The notes: a model not told the origin generated them from the letters alone. Numbered from the stretch's first letter, positions 18,173 to 27,680 are shown. The stretch is DNA of 64,000 bases from Aurantiacibacter sediminis (GCF_016019885.1 NZ_JAEANY010000003.1:310001-374000), one strand, 5' to 3'. Made by a program: numbers and translations.

Positions 18173-20131
18173 CTAGCCACTCGCGTGATAAAAATCAAAA
18201 ACGGTTTGCGCGACGCTCTCACTCACGCCAGGCACCCTTTTCAAATCATCCAGCGCAGCAGCGCGGACTTTGCTCGCCGTGCCGAAATGCAGCAGCAGCG
18301 CGCGTTTTCTGGCCGGGCCGATGCCGGGAATCTCGTCCAGCGGTGATGCAGTGATCGCCTTGCTACGCTTTGCCCGGTGTGCGCCGATGGCGAAGCGATG
18401 CACTTCGTCGCGGAGGCGCTGGAGGTAGAACAGCACGGGCGAATTTGTCGGCAGCGTCTTTTCGCGGCCATCGGGGAAGTGAAAGACCTCACGACCCTCG
18501 CGCCCGTGATGCGGTCCCTTAGCAATGGCGATCAGCGGCACGTCTTCGATGCCCAGTTCGGCCAGCGTATCGCGTACGGATGACATCTGCCCTTTGCCGC
18601 CATCGATCAGCACCAGATCGGGCCATACCCCCACCTTCTCGCGGTCCGGATCTTCTTTCATCGCGCGGCTGAAACGGCGTTTCATCACTTCGCGCATCAT
18701 GCCGAAATCGTCATTGGTCTGCGCCGATTTTATGTTGAATTTGCGATACTGGTTTTTGATGAACCCTTCCGGCCCCGCGACCACCATTGCGCCGACCGCT
18801 TTCGAGCCTTGAATGTGCGAGTTGTCGTAAACTTCGATCCGCGCTGGCACTTCGGGAAGCTCAAGGAATTCCGCCATTTCGCGCATGATTTTTGCCTGCG
18901 TGCCGCTTTCGGCGAGGCGGCGGTCCAGCGCTTCGACAGCATTGCGCTTGGCCTGCGCCATCAACTTGCGCCGATCGCCGCGCTGGGGAATGGAAATGCT
19001 GACTTTGCGCCCCGCCAGCTCGCAAAACGCCTCCTCCAGCAATTCGCGTTCGGGCAGCTCGCGATCGACGAGGATGGTGGGCGGCGGCGGCACCTCTTCG
19101 TAGAATTGCAGCAGCACGTTGGCGAGCACCTCTACCTCTTCCGTCTCCTTGATGTTCTTAGGGAAGAAGGCGCGATGGCCCCAATTTTGCCCGCCCCGCA
19201 TGAAGAAGGCCTGGATACCGATCTGGCCGCCCTTTGCGTGAAGCGCGAACACGTCCGCATCGCCTACACCCTCCGCATTGATGGCTTGCGAGCCTTGGAT
19301 GAATGTTGCCGCACGCAGCCGGTCACGCAACAAAGCCGCGGTCTCGAAATCGAGCGCTTCCGCAGCCTCCGCCATCTGCTTCTCGATCTTGGCCTGAACA
19401 GCGCCGGACTTACCGCCGAGGAAATCCTTCGCCTGCCGGATCAGCTCGTCATAGCCCTGCTGGTCGATGCGTCCGACGCAGGGGGCCGAGCAGCGCTTGA
19501 TCTGGTAGAGCAGGCATGGCCGCTCGCGCCGTTCAAAGAAAGTGTCGGTGCAGCTTCTCAGTAGAAAGAGTTTTTGCAGCGCATTGATAGTGGTGTTGAC
19601 CGAACCCGCACTCGCAAACGGCCCGTAATAGCTTCCCTTCGCCCGGCGCGCGCCGCGGTGTTTCATGATGCGCGGATAGTCATGCCCCTCGCGCAACAGG
19701 ATGAAAGGAAAGCTCTTATCATCGCGCAGCAACACATTGTAAGGCGGGCGAAATCTCTTGATGAACTGCGCCTCAAGCAGCAGCGCCTCGGCCTCTGAAT
19801 TGGTTGTGACGATTTCCATGCCGCGCGTCTGGCTGACCATGCGCTGAAGGCGGTTCGTCAGCCCATTGATCTGCGTATAATTCGCCACGCGCGCCTTCAG
19901 GCTGCGCGCCTTGCCGACATAAAGCACATCGCCCCGAGCATCGAGCATGCGATATACGCCGGGCTTGGGCTTGAGCGTCGCCACAACTTCCCTGATCGCA
20001 CCCACACCCGCTTCCAGATCGGGTTGGGCCCCTGCTTTGCCGCTGCCTTTCACGGTATAGGCCGCGCGCTCCTCGTTGAAGCGTTCGGCACCATGGGGAT
20101 TGGGCGGGGATCCGGCGTCACTGCGGCTCAT
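18173..20131 (-). CDS. uvrC: Excinuclease ABC subunit C
   Basis: The 652 aa nuclease makes both incisions in nucleotide excision repair. The GIY-YIG domain is visible as GVYRMLDARGDVLYVGKA, a UVR helix pair in EALDFETAALLRDRL, the RNase H-like C-terminal nuclease with EVYDNSHIQGS and VLIDGGKGQ, and tandem helix-hairpin-helix motifs at the end (IPGIGPARKRALL and VPGVSESVAQTV). The start at 20131 (MSRSDAGS) fits family length; the frame is open further upstream but overlaps the divergent promoter. No ribosome site is visible, see the promoter entry. Confidence 0.94.
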   Translation of the reverse strand: MSRSDAGSPPNPHGAERFNEERAAYTVKGSGKAGAQPDLEAGVGAIREVVATLKPKPGVYRMLDARGDVLYVGKARSLKARVANYTQINGLTNRLQRMVSQTRGMEIVTTNSEAEALLLEAQFIKRFRPPYNVLLRDDKSFPFILLREGHDYPRIMKHRGARRAKGSYYGPFASAGSVNTTINALQKLFLLRSCTDTFFERRERPCLLYQIKRCSAPCVGRIDQQGYDELIRQAKDFLGGKSGAVQAKIEKQMAEAAEALDFETAALLRDRLRAATFIQGSQAINAEGVGDADVFALHAKGGQIGIQAFFMRGGQNWGHRAFFPKNIKETEEVEVLANVLLQFYEEVPPPPTILVDRELPERELLEEAFCELAGRKVSISIPQRGDRRKLMAQAKRNAVEALDRRLAESGTQAKIMREMAEFLELPEVPARIEVYDNSHIQGSKAVGAMVVAGPEGFIKNQYRKFNIKSAQTNDDFGMMREVMKRRFSRAMKEDPDREKVGVWPDLVLIDGGKGQMSSVRDTLAELGIEDVPLIAIAKGPHHGREGREVFHFPDGREKTLPTNSPVLFYLQRLRDEVHRFAIGAHRAKRSKAITASPLDEIPGIGPARKRALLLHFGTASKVRAAALDDLKRVPGVSESVAQTVFDFYHASG

Positions 20132-20138
20132 GCAAGGG

Positions 20139-20166
20139 AGATAGGCGGGGGATGCGCAATTCTCAA
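20139..20166 (-). promoter_or_regulatory. Predicted promoter of uvrC, leaderless arrangement
   Basis: On the minus strand TTGAGA (20166-20161) and CTATCT (20144-20139) are 16 bp apart. Only 7 bases separate the -10 box from the uvrC ATG, so the predicted transcription start is the start codon itself. Confidence 0.4.
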
Positions 20167-20207
20167 TTGCTTGCGTCAACGCGGCTTTGCAGGCACGAGT
20201 TTTCGCC

Positions 20208-21506
20208 ATGGCAGGCATTGAACCCAGCACCACCTCGGCACCGCCGCGCACCGTCGGCTTCTGGGGTTCATCCCTTTTCCAGCTGAACGGAATGATTGGC
20301 AGCGGAATTTTTGCGCTGCCTGCGGTTCTGTTTGCCGCTGTCGGCAGTTTCGCACCCGTTATGATTCTGATCGGCGGGATCATCTTCCTGCCGTTGATCC
20401 TCGTTTTCGCATGGCTTTCTGCCCGGTTTGACGAGACGGGCGGACCGATCCTTTACGGCAAGACTGCATTTGGCAGTTTCGTAGGCTTTCAGGCAGGCTG
20501 GGGGCGTTACGCGTCCGGCATGGTTGCGATGGCGGCCAATACGCACGTGATGGTCGCCTATTTCGCGGCGATCTTTCCGGCGCTGGAGGACGTGACCGTC
20601 GCCACAATCGTGGTTGTGATCACCATTCTGGTTTTCACCGCGATCAATTTGTTCTCCATGCGCCAATCGGTGAATACGCTCGGCGGGTTGACGGCGCTCA
20701 AGCTGGTGCCGCTGGGCGTGCTGGTCCTTGCTGCAGTATTCGGCAATTTCACATCGCCAGCGATCGTGTTGCCGCAGTTTAGCGAGGTCGAATCCATCGT
20801 CCTGCTGCTATTCTACGCCTTTATCGGCTTTGAAGGCGTGACCGTCCCGGCGGGCGAAGTGCGCGACCCGAAGCGCGATATCCCGCGCGTGCTGGTGACG
20901 GTACTGGCAGGGGTGACGATCCTTTATGCGATTATCATCTGGGCGTATCAGACCATCGCTCCCGCACCCGATGCCGATGTCAGCGCGCTGGCTGGTGCGG
21001 CGGATGTGGCACTGGGCGAATGGGGCGCGCTGATGATCGTTTTGTGCGCAGGCTTCTCAATCGCGGCGAACAGCTTCGGCGGACTGATCATCGTGCCACG
21101 TATGGCTTACGGCATGGCGCAGCAGAACATGCTGCCCGCCTGGTTCGCCAAAATCAGCGACCGGCACAAGACTCCTGCCAACTCCATCGTGTTTTACGGC
21201 ATTTTCTCCGCTGCCTTCGCCGTGTGGGATGGGTTCATCGCCCTTGCCGCCGCGAGCACGCTGTGCCGCCTGCTCACCTATGCCATCACTGCCGCCGCCC
21301 TGCCGGTGATTGAGAAGCGCGAAGGCGCGCTTAACGCTCTCCATGCCGTAGTCGCCGTGCTGGCATTCATCGCCGCAGCGTGGATTGCCAGCCATGCCAA
21401 TATGGAGGCGTGGCAGATGTTCGGCGTGTTGCTTGTCGCTGGCACGGCGCTCTATTTCATAGCCCGACGCGGCAGCGATGGAGAAACGGCGCAAACCGCA
21501 AGCTGA
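20208..21506 (+). CDS. APC family amino acid permease
   Basis: The 432 aa protein is a polytopic transporter of the amino acid-polyamine-organocation superfamily. The first helix carries the substrate-binding glycine loop GMIGSGIFALPA. About 11-12 hydrophobic segments follow, with the conserved helix 6 region LLLFYAFIGFEGVTVPAGEVRDPKRDIPR. Start is at 20208 (MAGIEPS); a start at 20187 is possible. Substrate cannot be called. It is divergent from uvrC and followed 4 bp later by a flavoprotein gene. Confidence 0.88.
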   Translation: MAGIEPSTTSAPPRTVGFWGSSLFQLNGMIGSGIFALPAVLFAAVGSFAPVMILIGGIIFLPLILVFAWLSARFDETGGPILYGKTAFGSFVGFQAGWGRYASGMVAMAANTHVMVAYFAAIFPALEDVTVATIVVVITILVFTAINLFSMRQSVNTLGGLTALKLVPLGVLVLAAVFGNFTSPAIVLPQFSEVESIVLLLFYAFIGFEGVTVPAGEVRDPKRDIPRVLVTVLAGVTILYAIIIWAYQTIAPAPDADVSALAGAADVALGEWGALMIVLCAGFSIAANSFGGLIIVPRMAYGMAQQNMLPAWFAKISDRHKTPANSIVFYGIFSAAFAVWDGFIALAAASTLCRLLTYAITAAALPVIEKREGALNALHAVVAVLAFIAAAWIASHANMEAWQMFGVLLVAGTALYFIARRGSDGETAQTAS

Positions 21507-21510
21507 TTTC

Positions 21511-22692
21511 ATGAGCGACACCTTCGATGCCATCATCCTCGGCGGCGGGGCAGCCGGCCTGTTCTGCGCAGCAATGGCGGGGCAGCGCGGGCGCAATGTG
21601 CTGGTGCTCGAAAAGAGCGAGAAGGTCGGCAAGAAAATCCTGATTTCGGGCGGCGGGCGCTGCAATTTCACCAATATTGGCGCTGGTCCGGCCAATTATC
21701 TGAGCGCCAATCCGCATTTCGCGAAGAGCGCGCTCAGCCGCTATACAGCGCGCGATTTCCTCGATCTGGTCGAGAAGCACGACATCGCGTGGCATGAGAA
21801 AACTCTGGGCCAGCTGTTCTGCGACGGCTCGTCGCGCCAAATTGTCGACATGCTGCTGGAGGAGTGCAACGCCGGTCCCGGCAATGTGACGATCCGCTGC
21901 AATGAAGAAGTGTCCGAGTGGTCGCGCGATGGCGAGACCTATCGCGTCACCACGCAATATGGCTCATTCACCGCGCCTGCTCTCGTCATCGCCACCGGCG
22001 GGCCGAGTATTCCAAAAATGGGTGCGAGCGATTTCGCCTACGGTCTGGCGCGCCAATTCGGCCTCAAAATCGTCGAGCCGCGCCCTGCCCTCGTACCGCT
22101 GACACTAGGCGGCGAGGAGGTGCTGTTTCGCGAGCTGTCAGGCGTCTCGGCAGAAGTCGAGGCGGAGGCAGGCAAAACCAAATTTCGTGAAGCTGCGCTG
22201 TTCACCCATCGCGGTCTGTCAGGCCCCTCCATCTTGCAAGTCTCCAGCTATTGGAAGCACGGCGATCCTGTCGCGATCCGTTTCCTGCCAGACAAGCCGC
22301 AAGGGTGGCTGCTCGATGCCAAGCGCGAGTCGCCATCCGCGCGGTTCCGTTCGATCCTGAGGGAGGAATTGCCAGATCGTCTAGCCGATGTGCTCGCCGA
22401 TCAGATCGGGATCGACGGCGACCTTGGAAATGTACCGGACAAGAAGCTGCGCGCAGCAGAGGATCGCCTTGCAAACTGGCGCTTTAACCCGAATGGCAGC
22501 GAAGGGTTCGCCAAAGCCGAAGTAACCGCAGGCGGGATTTCGACGGCAGAGCTATCGTCCAAGACCATGGAAGCGAAGAAAGTGGCCGGCCTCTACGCCA
22601 TCGGCGAAGCGGTAGACGTCACCGGATGGCTCGGCGGATATAACTTCCAATGGGCCTGGGCGAGCGGCTATGCTGCTGCCCAGGCTCTCTAA
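21511..22692 (+). CDS. NAD(P)/FAD-dependent oxidoreductase, HI0933/YhiN family
   Basis: The 393 aa flavoprotein has the FAD-binding Rossmann start DAIILGGGAAGLFCA and the family signature KKILISGGGRCNFTN. Late motifs include GGISTAELSSKTMEAKKVAGLYAIGE and GWLGGYNFQWAWASGY. HI0933-type proteins (YhiN, BaiN) are predicted reductases with poorly known substrates. The start at 21511 (MSDTFD) follows the permease stop by 4 bp, so the two genes are probably one transcript. It ends in a 4 bp convergent overlap with the TonB-dependent receptor. Confidence 0.88.
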   Translation: MSDTFDAIILGGGAAGLFCAAMAGQRGRNVLVLEKSEKVGKKILISGGGRCNFTNIGAGPANYLSANPHFAKSALSRYTARDFLDLVEKHDIAWHEKTLGQLFCDGSSRQIVDMLLEECNAGPGNVTIRCNEEVSEWSRDGETYRVTTQYGSFTAPALVIATGGPSIPKMGASDFAYGLARQFGLKIVEPRPALVPLTLGGEEVLFRELSGVSAEVEAEAGKTKFREAALFTHRGLSGPSILQVSSYWKHGDPVAIRFLPDKPQGWLLDAKRESPSARFRSILREELPDRLADVLADQIGIDGDLGNVPDKKLRAAEDRLANWRFNPNGSEGFAKAEVTAGGISTAELSSKTMEAKKVAGLYAIGEAVDVTGWLGGYNFQWAWASGYAAAQAL

Positions 22693-25499
22693 AACAACTT
22701 ACGGACCTCTACCCCGAAGCTGCGCCCGCGCGGGTCGATGAGGAAGGGCTGGTAACGCAGCGGGGTTTCGCCATTGCTGTCCACCACGCTCTGGCGAGAA
22801 TCGAAAAGATTATCAACCCGAACCGAAATGCGCACATTGTCGAGGAAGGGCGCAGATTCGATTAGCGAAGTACGCTCCGAAAGATCGACGAAGCCGCGCC
22901 AATTCACGGTCAAATTATCGCTGAAGAACAGGTCTGTGCTCCCTTGGAGCCCGGACCCATTAATGCGCGATGATCCCTGATAATCGGCGAAGAGCAACGT
23001 GCCCCAGCCATCGTAAAACGCGCCACTGCGAAAGTTCACGGAATTGCGCGCTGTGCCGCCGCCCGAGAGGGCATCTCCATCGAGGAGGTCTAGGCGCGCG
23101 AGACCCGGAGCGATCAGAACGCTGTCTTCCAGCTCCAGCGAATAGGTCAGATTGGCGAACCAGCGGATTACCGGCGGTCCGTCGCCGCCACCAAATCCAC
23201 CTCTGAATCCGCGGCCGCCGCGCCGACCGCCACGGTTGCCACCGCCGCCGCCTTGCCCGGCCTGCGGGCGACCTTCGCTGCCGCAGATCCGCTCGCGCAC
23301 GCTGGCGAAGCGTTCGGGATCGATCTGACCGTCTTCGCCAGCCAGTCTCTGCAACATCTGCGGCGGAATATAAATGGGCTCGCCGTTCTCATCGAGCGGC
23401 GGGTCTTCACCGGCAGCCTGCGCGGCGAGTGCGCGGTTGAAGAGATCGATCAGGACATCAGGCTCGGTCGAGCAGAAACGTTCGCGCATGGCAGCGAATT
23501 GCGCTGCGCGGCCTCCACCGCCGGGGCCACCTGCACCCGGAGGCGGACCGCGCCTGCCTTCGCCCGGCGGCGCATCGCCCTCATTCTCATCCGATCCTCG
23601 CGGATTGATTTCGCCGCCCAGAAATAGCCCGAGTCGCACGCGCTCCACATCGCGCTCGGCAAAGGTCACGAAGCGATTGTCGAGCGTAATCAACTGGTCC
23701 GCACTGTCACGCGTAATCCGGTCAGGAAAAGCTGCCTCAATTTCCGGTGTAAGCAGCGGAAATCCTTCGGTCACATCCTCGGAGGAATTGTTGAAATATT
23801 CCAGGCGCATGGAGGCGCGGTCTAAAATGGGCATCTGCCAGTTCAGGCTGACGCGCCAATCATCCTGCGAGCGTGCGGGCAGCGCATCGTTACCGCCGGA
23901 AATAACCGTTGCGAGCACCGTTTCGTTGTTGACGATATCGAATACTGGCACGTTGGGAGTTGCGATTTGCGGCGAGCCCAGCTGGGTGAGCGATGGCGCT
24001 TCCTCCGAAAGCTCGCGATTGTAGCCCAGCGTCAGTGTGTCGGTAATGCCCCAGGTGAGCCCTGCCGACAGGCTGTACAAAGTGCCGAAATCGGATACGT
24101 CGCTCAGGCTCGCATTCAAATTGAGCGTGAAATCGCCCACCGCGCCGCCGAAATCTTCATCGCGGCTCGTCAGTGGGATCGCCAGATTAGCCGCTCCGCC
24201 CAAGCGCTGGCGATCGAGGTCGGTCACGATGCCGGGATTGCGCGTATCAGTGCTTTCGATGCCATTGGCGACGAAATTGGCCGACAGCGTGGCGTTCACA
24301 TCGCCGGCTGGCAACGCAAGCAGGATGCCGCGTGCAGTGGCCAGGCTGGCGACCCGGTAGGTCGAACTTTCCGCTTCATCGAAACCGGCTTCACCGAATG
24401 GCCCAAGCTCCGCATCAAGGGCGAGTGTCCCGTTGGCTGCCGATGTCACGAGGTCGGACGTGTCTATGCGTTGCTGGATGCGCGTCAGGGTATCGGTGAG
24501 ATTGGCGTCGGCGGTGAGGTTCAGCTCCCACAGGCCAACCCGGGTCGCGATACCACCGCCCAGCGAATAGCTGTCACTCGTACGATCCACAGCCAGCGGG
24601 TTCAGTGAATTGAATGTCCGCAGCAGCGTGTCGCCATTCGGATCGGTCAGCACCACGCTATCGAGGCCCTGCAGGCTGAGGCTGTTGTTGCGTTCATAAC
24701 TGCCATTCAGAGACAGCGAATCGCCCCCTTCACCAAGGCCTGTCGTCCAGTTTACGTCGGCCTGATAGCTGGACGTATCGGAGACCAGGGTACGGAAATT
24801 GGCAGGGTCCGGATCGCTGGCGAGTATTGGCGCGCCACCGGTTGACTGGATGATGCCGCGCTCGCCTTCTGTCAGCGTCGAAACGTCTTCCGCTTCTACG
24901 TTGAGATTGATGCGGTTTGGCCCGTCGATCCGCAGATACGTCGCCTCGACTTCATTGCCGGAAAGTCCGCCATCGAAAAGCTGATTATATTCCAGCTCGA
25001 CCGCGAGGGTTTGGAAATTATCCTTGAGGATAAAGTTCACCACCCGCTGGTCAGCCGAATAACCATATTGCTGCGCGACTTCCTCGCTCAGCACTTCGGT
25101 GCGTTCGATCACTTCGGGCGGGTAGCTACGCAATTCGCGAAATGACGAGATACGCACGCCATTGACGAGGAACACCGGCGGTCCGCTGCCGCGCCCACTC
25201 GAAATTTCGGGGCCGAGAGATTGCACGAGCTCGGCGATTGAGCCTGCGCCATAGGCGGCAATCTCATCTTCATCGAGCGAGAGGATGGGGGGCTCTGCAG
25301 CATCGACACGCCCCGCAAGGCTCGTCCCGATCACGACAATGGTGTCGAGATCGTCGTCCGTCTCAGGCGGCTCCACTGCGCTATCATCGCCGTCCTGCTC
25401 AGGTTCCGGCGGGGCGTCCTGGGCAAGCGCGATGCCGTATGGCTGGCAGATAAGAGCCGCTGCAACTGCGAGCGTACTGACAGTAAATCTCGAACGCAC
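22689..25499 (-). CDS. TonB-dependent outer membrane receptor with Gly/Arg-rich insertion
   Basis: The 936 aa protein has a signal peptide (cleavage near ALAQDA), an acidic spacer, a TonB-box-like DTIVVIGTSL, a plug domain (GPPVFLVNGVRISSFRELRSYPPEVIERTEVL) and a C-terminal barrel ending in Phe. Within the barrel, residues about 627-780 form a low-complexity stretch rich in Gly, Arg and Pro that holds two short related units, MRERFCSTE and VRERICGSE. I place the start at a GTG at 25499 because GGGAG lies 5 bases upstream; a TTG at 25529 is the alternative. Ligand is unknown. No other uptake genes are adjacent. Confidence 0.85.
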   Translation of the reverse strand: MRSRFTVSTLAVAAALICQPYGIALAQDAPPEPEQDGDDSAVEPPETDDDLDTIVVIGTSLAGRVDAAEPPILSLDEDEIAAYGAGSIAELVQSLGPEISSGRGSGPPVFLVNGVRISSFRELRSYPPEVIERTEVLSEEVAQQYGYSADQRVVNFILKDNFQTLAVELEYNQLFDGGLSGNEVEATYLRIDGPNRINLNVEAEDVSTLTEGERGIIQSTGGAPILASDPDPANFRTLVSDTSSYQADVNWTTGLGEGGDSLSLNGSYERNNSLSLQGLDSVVLTDPNGDTLLRTFNSLNPLAVDRTSDSYSLGGGIATRVGLWELNLTADANLTDTLTRIQQRIDTSDLVTSAANGTLALDAELGPFGEAGFDEAESSTYRVASLATARGILLALPAGDVNATLSANFVANGIESTDTRNPGIVTDLDRQRLGGAANLAIPLTSRDEDFGGAVGDFTLNLNASLSDVSDFGTLYSLSAGLTWGITDTLTLGYNRELSEEAPSLTQLGSPQIATPNVPVFDIVNNETVLATVISGGNDALPARSQDDWRVSLNWQMPILDRASMRLEYFNNSSEDVTEGFPLLTPEIEAAFPDRITRDSADQLITLDNRFVTFAERDVERVRLGLFLGGEINPRGSDENEGDAPPGEGRRGPPPGAGGPGGGGRAAQFAAMRERFCSTEPDVLIDLFNRALAAQAAGEDPPLDENGEPIYIPPQMLQRLAGEDGQIDPERFASVRERICGSEGRPQAGQGGGGGNRGGRRGGRGFRGGFGGGDGPPVIRWFANLTYSLELEDSVLIAPGLARLDLLDGDALSGGGTARNSVNFRSGAFYDGWGTLLFADYQGSSRINGSGLQGSTDLFFSDNLTVNWRGFVDLSERTSLIESAPFLDNVRISVRVDNLFDSRQSVVDSNGETPLRYQPFLIDPRGRSFGVEVRKLF

Positions 25500-25711
25500 G
25501 GTCACTCCCTGATTTTGAGCGCAATCCAATTCCGCCGGTTGCGGGAATGGTCGTGACCCCGAAATGTTACAAGCTGGTATTTTGCACTAAATGAACAAGG
25601 CTTGAAACCGATCCGGCGTTCCCGCGCATCACCGCCCTTTCCTTTTCGCAGGGAGGCCGCTATGCGCGCCCGACAGATTTTTCTACACCTCACGCAAGGA
25701 TACAGGACTGA

Positions 25712-25966
25712 ATGGCAAAAGAAGAACTCCTCGAAATGCGCGGCAAGGTAGTAGAGCTGCTGCCCAACGCGATGTTCCGGGTAGAGCTCGAAAACGGCCA
25801 CGAAGTGCTGGGTCACACCGCCGGACGCATGCGCAAGAACCGCATCCGCGTGCTGGTGGGCGACGAAGTGCTGTGCGAATTGACGCCTTACGATTTGACG
25901 AAGGCGCGCATCACCTACCGCTTTATGCCGGGCCGCGGTGGCCCGCCGGGCTATAACCCGTCCTAA
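25712..25966 (+). CDS. infA: Translation initiation factor IF-1
   Basis: The 84 aa protein is the OB-fold factor that binds the 30S A site. The core reads [20 protein letters not shown], then [17 protein letters not shown] and [14 protein letters not shown]. It is about 12 residues longer than the E. coli protein because of a Gly/Pro-rich tail ([10 protein letters not shown]). The GGA in CAAGGATAC provides a ribosome site. It leads the infA-maf-ribonuclease-yacG group, a recurrent order in sphingomonads. The 212 bp before it separates it from the divergent receptor gene and holds no gene I can support. Confidence 0.96.
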   Translation: MAKEELLEMRGKVVELLPNAMFRVELENGHEVLGHTAGRMRKNRIRVLVGDEVLCELTPYDLTKARITYRFMPGRGGPPGYNPS

Positions 25967-25976
25967 GCTGCCGGGC

Positions 25977-26558
25977 ATGAGCACGCCCGCACCCACGCTA
26001 ATTCTCGCATCGGCCAGCCCACGCAGGCGGGAGCTGCTCGCACGCCTTGGTGTCGAGCCCGACGCGATTGCGCCCGCCGATATCGACGAGAGTCCGCGTA
26101 AGGGCGAGCTTCCCCGCAACTATGCGACACGCATGGCTCGCGAAAAGGCGGCTGCGGTGGATGGCGGTAATGCTCACGTGTTGGCGGGGGACACCGTGGT
26201 TGCTTGCGGTCGCCGAATCCTGCCTAAGGCTGAGGATCAGGCGACAGCGCGCCGTTGCCTGGAATTGCTTTCCGGACGTCGTCATCGCGTACTCTCCGCT
26301 ATCGCCCTGGCCGCGCCTGATGGCAGTATGCGCGAGCGGCTGAGCGAAACGCAGCTCAAATTCAAACGCCTCTCAGCAGAAGAAATCGACGCTTACATCG
26401 CCAGCGGCGAATGGGAAGGCAAAGCGGGCGGCTATGCCATCCAGGGCATGGCCGAAGCGCTGATCCCTTGGATCCAAGGTAGCCACTCGGGCGTCGTCGG
26501 CCTTCCACTGTTTGAGACGCGGGCGCTGCTGAAAGCGGCGGGCTTCACCCTTGGCTGA
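25977..26558 (+). CDS. maf: Maf-like nucleoside triphosphate pyrophosphatase
   Basis: The 193 aa protein hydrolyses non-canonical or excess nucleoside triphosphates to monophosphates. The signature LILASASPRRRELLARLG is at the N-terminus, followed by LAGDTVV with the catalytic Asp, and GKAGGYAIQGMAEALI. The start at 25977 is 10 bp after the infA stop. Its last 8 bases overlap the start of the ribonuclease gene. It could be of the YceF or YhdE subtype; I do not separate these here. Confidence 0.92.
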   Translation: MSTPAPTLILASASPRRRELLARLGVEPDAIAPADIDESPRKGELPRNYATRMAREKAAAVDGGNAHVLAGDTVVACGRRILPKAEDQATARRCLELLSGRRHRVLSAIALAAPDGSMRERLSETQLKFKRLSAEEIDAYIASGEWEGKAGGYAIQGMAEALIPWIQGSHSGVVGLPLFETRALLKAAGFTLG

Positions 26559-27510
26559 GTGGTTCGTCACGGAAGGCATCGGTGAACACCGGGCGGTTCT
26601 GAAGGAAGGACACCGCATTCTTGCAGCACAAATCGATTGGCCAGGGACATTGTCGCCCGGGCAGGTGGAAGACGCGGTCCTTCTGGAGCGACGAAGCCGG
26701 TCACCGCGTGGTCGCGCACGCTTCGACAGCGGTGAAGAGGCGCTTTTGGATCGTCTCCCGCGTGACGCCAGCGAAGGTGCGCGCATCCGCCTTCGCGTTA
26801 CCCGATCTGCGATGCGCGAATTCGGGCGCGCCAAATTGGCGCAGGCTCGCCCCACGCAGCAGGAAGTCCGTCCAGCACCAACGCTGGCGGAGCAGTTGGG
26901 CGCGACGGTCCTGGGAACTCTTTATCGTGATGACTGGGCTGAAGTCTGGAGCGCGGCGTGGGAGGGCAAATGGGAATTCCCGAACGGCGAATTGGTTTTT
27001 CATGCCACGCCGGCAATGACGCTAATCGATATCGATGGTGACCGCCCTCCTCGAGAATTGGCCTTGGCTGCGGTCAAGCCTCTGGCGACTGCATTGGGAT
27101 GGCTCGGCCTCGCCGGTTCGATCGGGATCGATTTTCCCACCCTGGCCAATCGGGCGGATCGCAAGGCGGTGGACGAGGCTTTGCAGAGCGCTTTGTCTGA
27201 TTGGCCGCACGAACACACCGCAATGAACGGATTTGGCTTCGTCCAGATCGTCGCACGGCTGGAGCGACCTTCGCTTCTGCACCGCCTTCACTTTGATCGT
27301 GCCGGGGCTGCAGCACGCTACGCCGTGAATCACGCTGCCGCACTTCGGGACCCGGGGGTCACACAAATAACGGCACATCCTTCGGTGCTGAAAGCGATGC
27401 AAAAGGACTGGCTCACTCAATTGCAAAGGCGGACTGCGCGGCCGATTGAATTGAGAGAGGACGCGGCACTTGCGAACTTTGGCTGGCATGCCCAGATCAT
27501 TTCGCAATGA
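26551..27510 (+). CDS. Compact RNase E/G-like protein
   Basis: The 319 aa product is usually called ribonuclease in sphingomonads. It starts at a TTG overlapping maf by 8 bp. The first 90 residues resemble the S1/RNase H part of RNase G (IDWPGTLSPGQVEDAVLLERR). The DNase I-like catalytic part is shortened: MTLIDIDGD aligns with the AIDVNSG segment and GSIGIDFPTL with VIDFIDM, so one Asp is kept in each while neighbouring residues differ. The Cys pair of the Zn-link is absent. Whether it is catalytic is uncertain. yacG overlaps its stop by ATGA. Confidence 0.72.
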   Translation: MAEWFVTEGIGEHRAVLKEGHRILAAQIDWPGTLSPGQVEDAVLLERRSRSPRGRARFDSGEEALLDRLPRDASEGARIRLRVTRSAMREFGRAKLAQARPTQQEVRPAPTLAEQLGATVLGTLYRDDWAEVWSAAWEGKWEFPNGELVFHATPAMTLIDIDGDRPPRELALAAVKPLATALGWLGLAGSIGIDFPTLANRADRKAVDEALQSALSDWPHEHTAMNGFGFVQIVARLERPSLLHRLHFDRAGAAARYAVNHAAALRDPGVTQITAHPSVLKAMQKDWLTQLQRRTARPIELREDAALANFGWHAQIISQ

Positions 27511-27671
27511 GCACACGCCCCTGCCCCATCTGCAAAAAGCCGCGTACACAACAATTCACGCCGTTCTGTTCGGAGCGCTGCCGCGACAAGGATCTCGCCC
27601 AGTGGTTTACCGACGGCTACGCCGTGCCGGGCGAGCCGGCCGCGCCTGAAGATATCGCGCGCGAAGATTAG
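27507..27671 (+). CDS. yacG: DNA gyrase inhibitor YacG
   Basis: This 54 aa zinc protein begins MSTRPCPICKKPRTQQF and continues PFCSERCRDKDLAQWF. The C-x-x-C ... C-x-x-x-C pattern binds one Zn, and the length is typical of the family. YacG binds GyrB and blocks DNA binding. Its ATG overlaps the stop of the ribonuclease gene (ATGA at 27507-27510), so it is translated with it. tRNA-Phe lies downstream behind its own promoter. Confidence 0.92.
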   Translation: MSTRPCPICKKPRTQQFTPFCSERCRDKDLAQWFTDGYAVPGEPAAPEDIARED

Positions 27672-27680
27672 ATTACCCCC

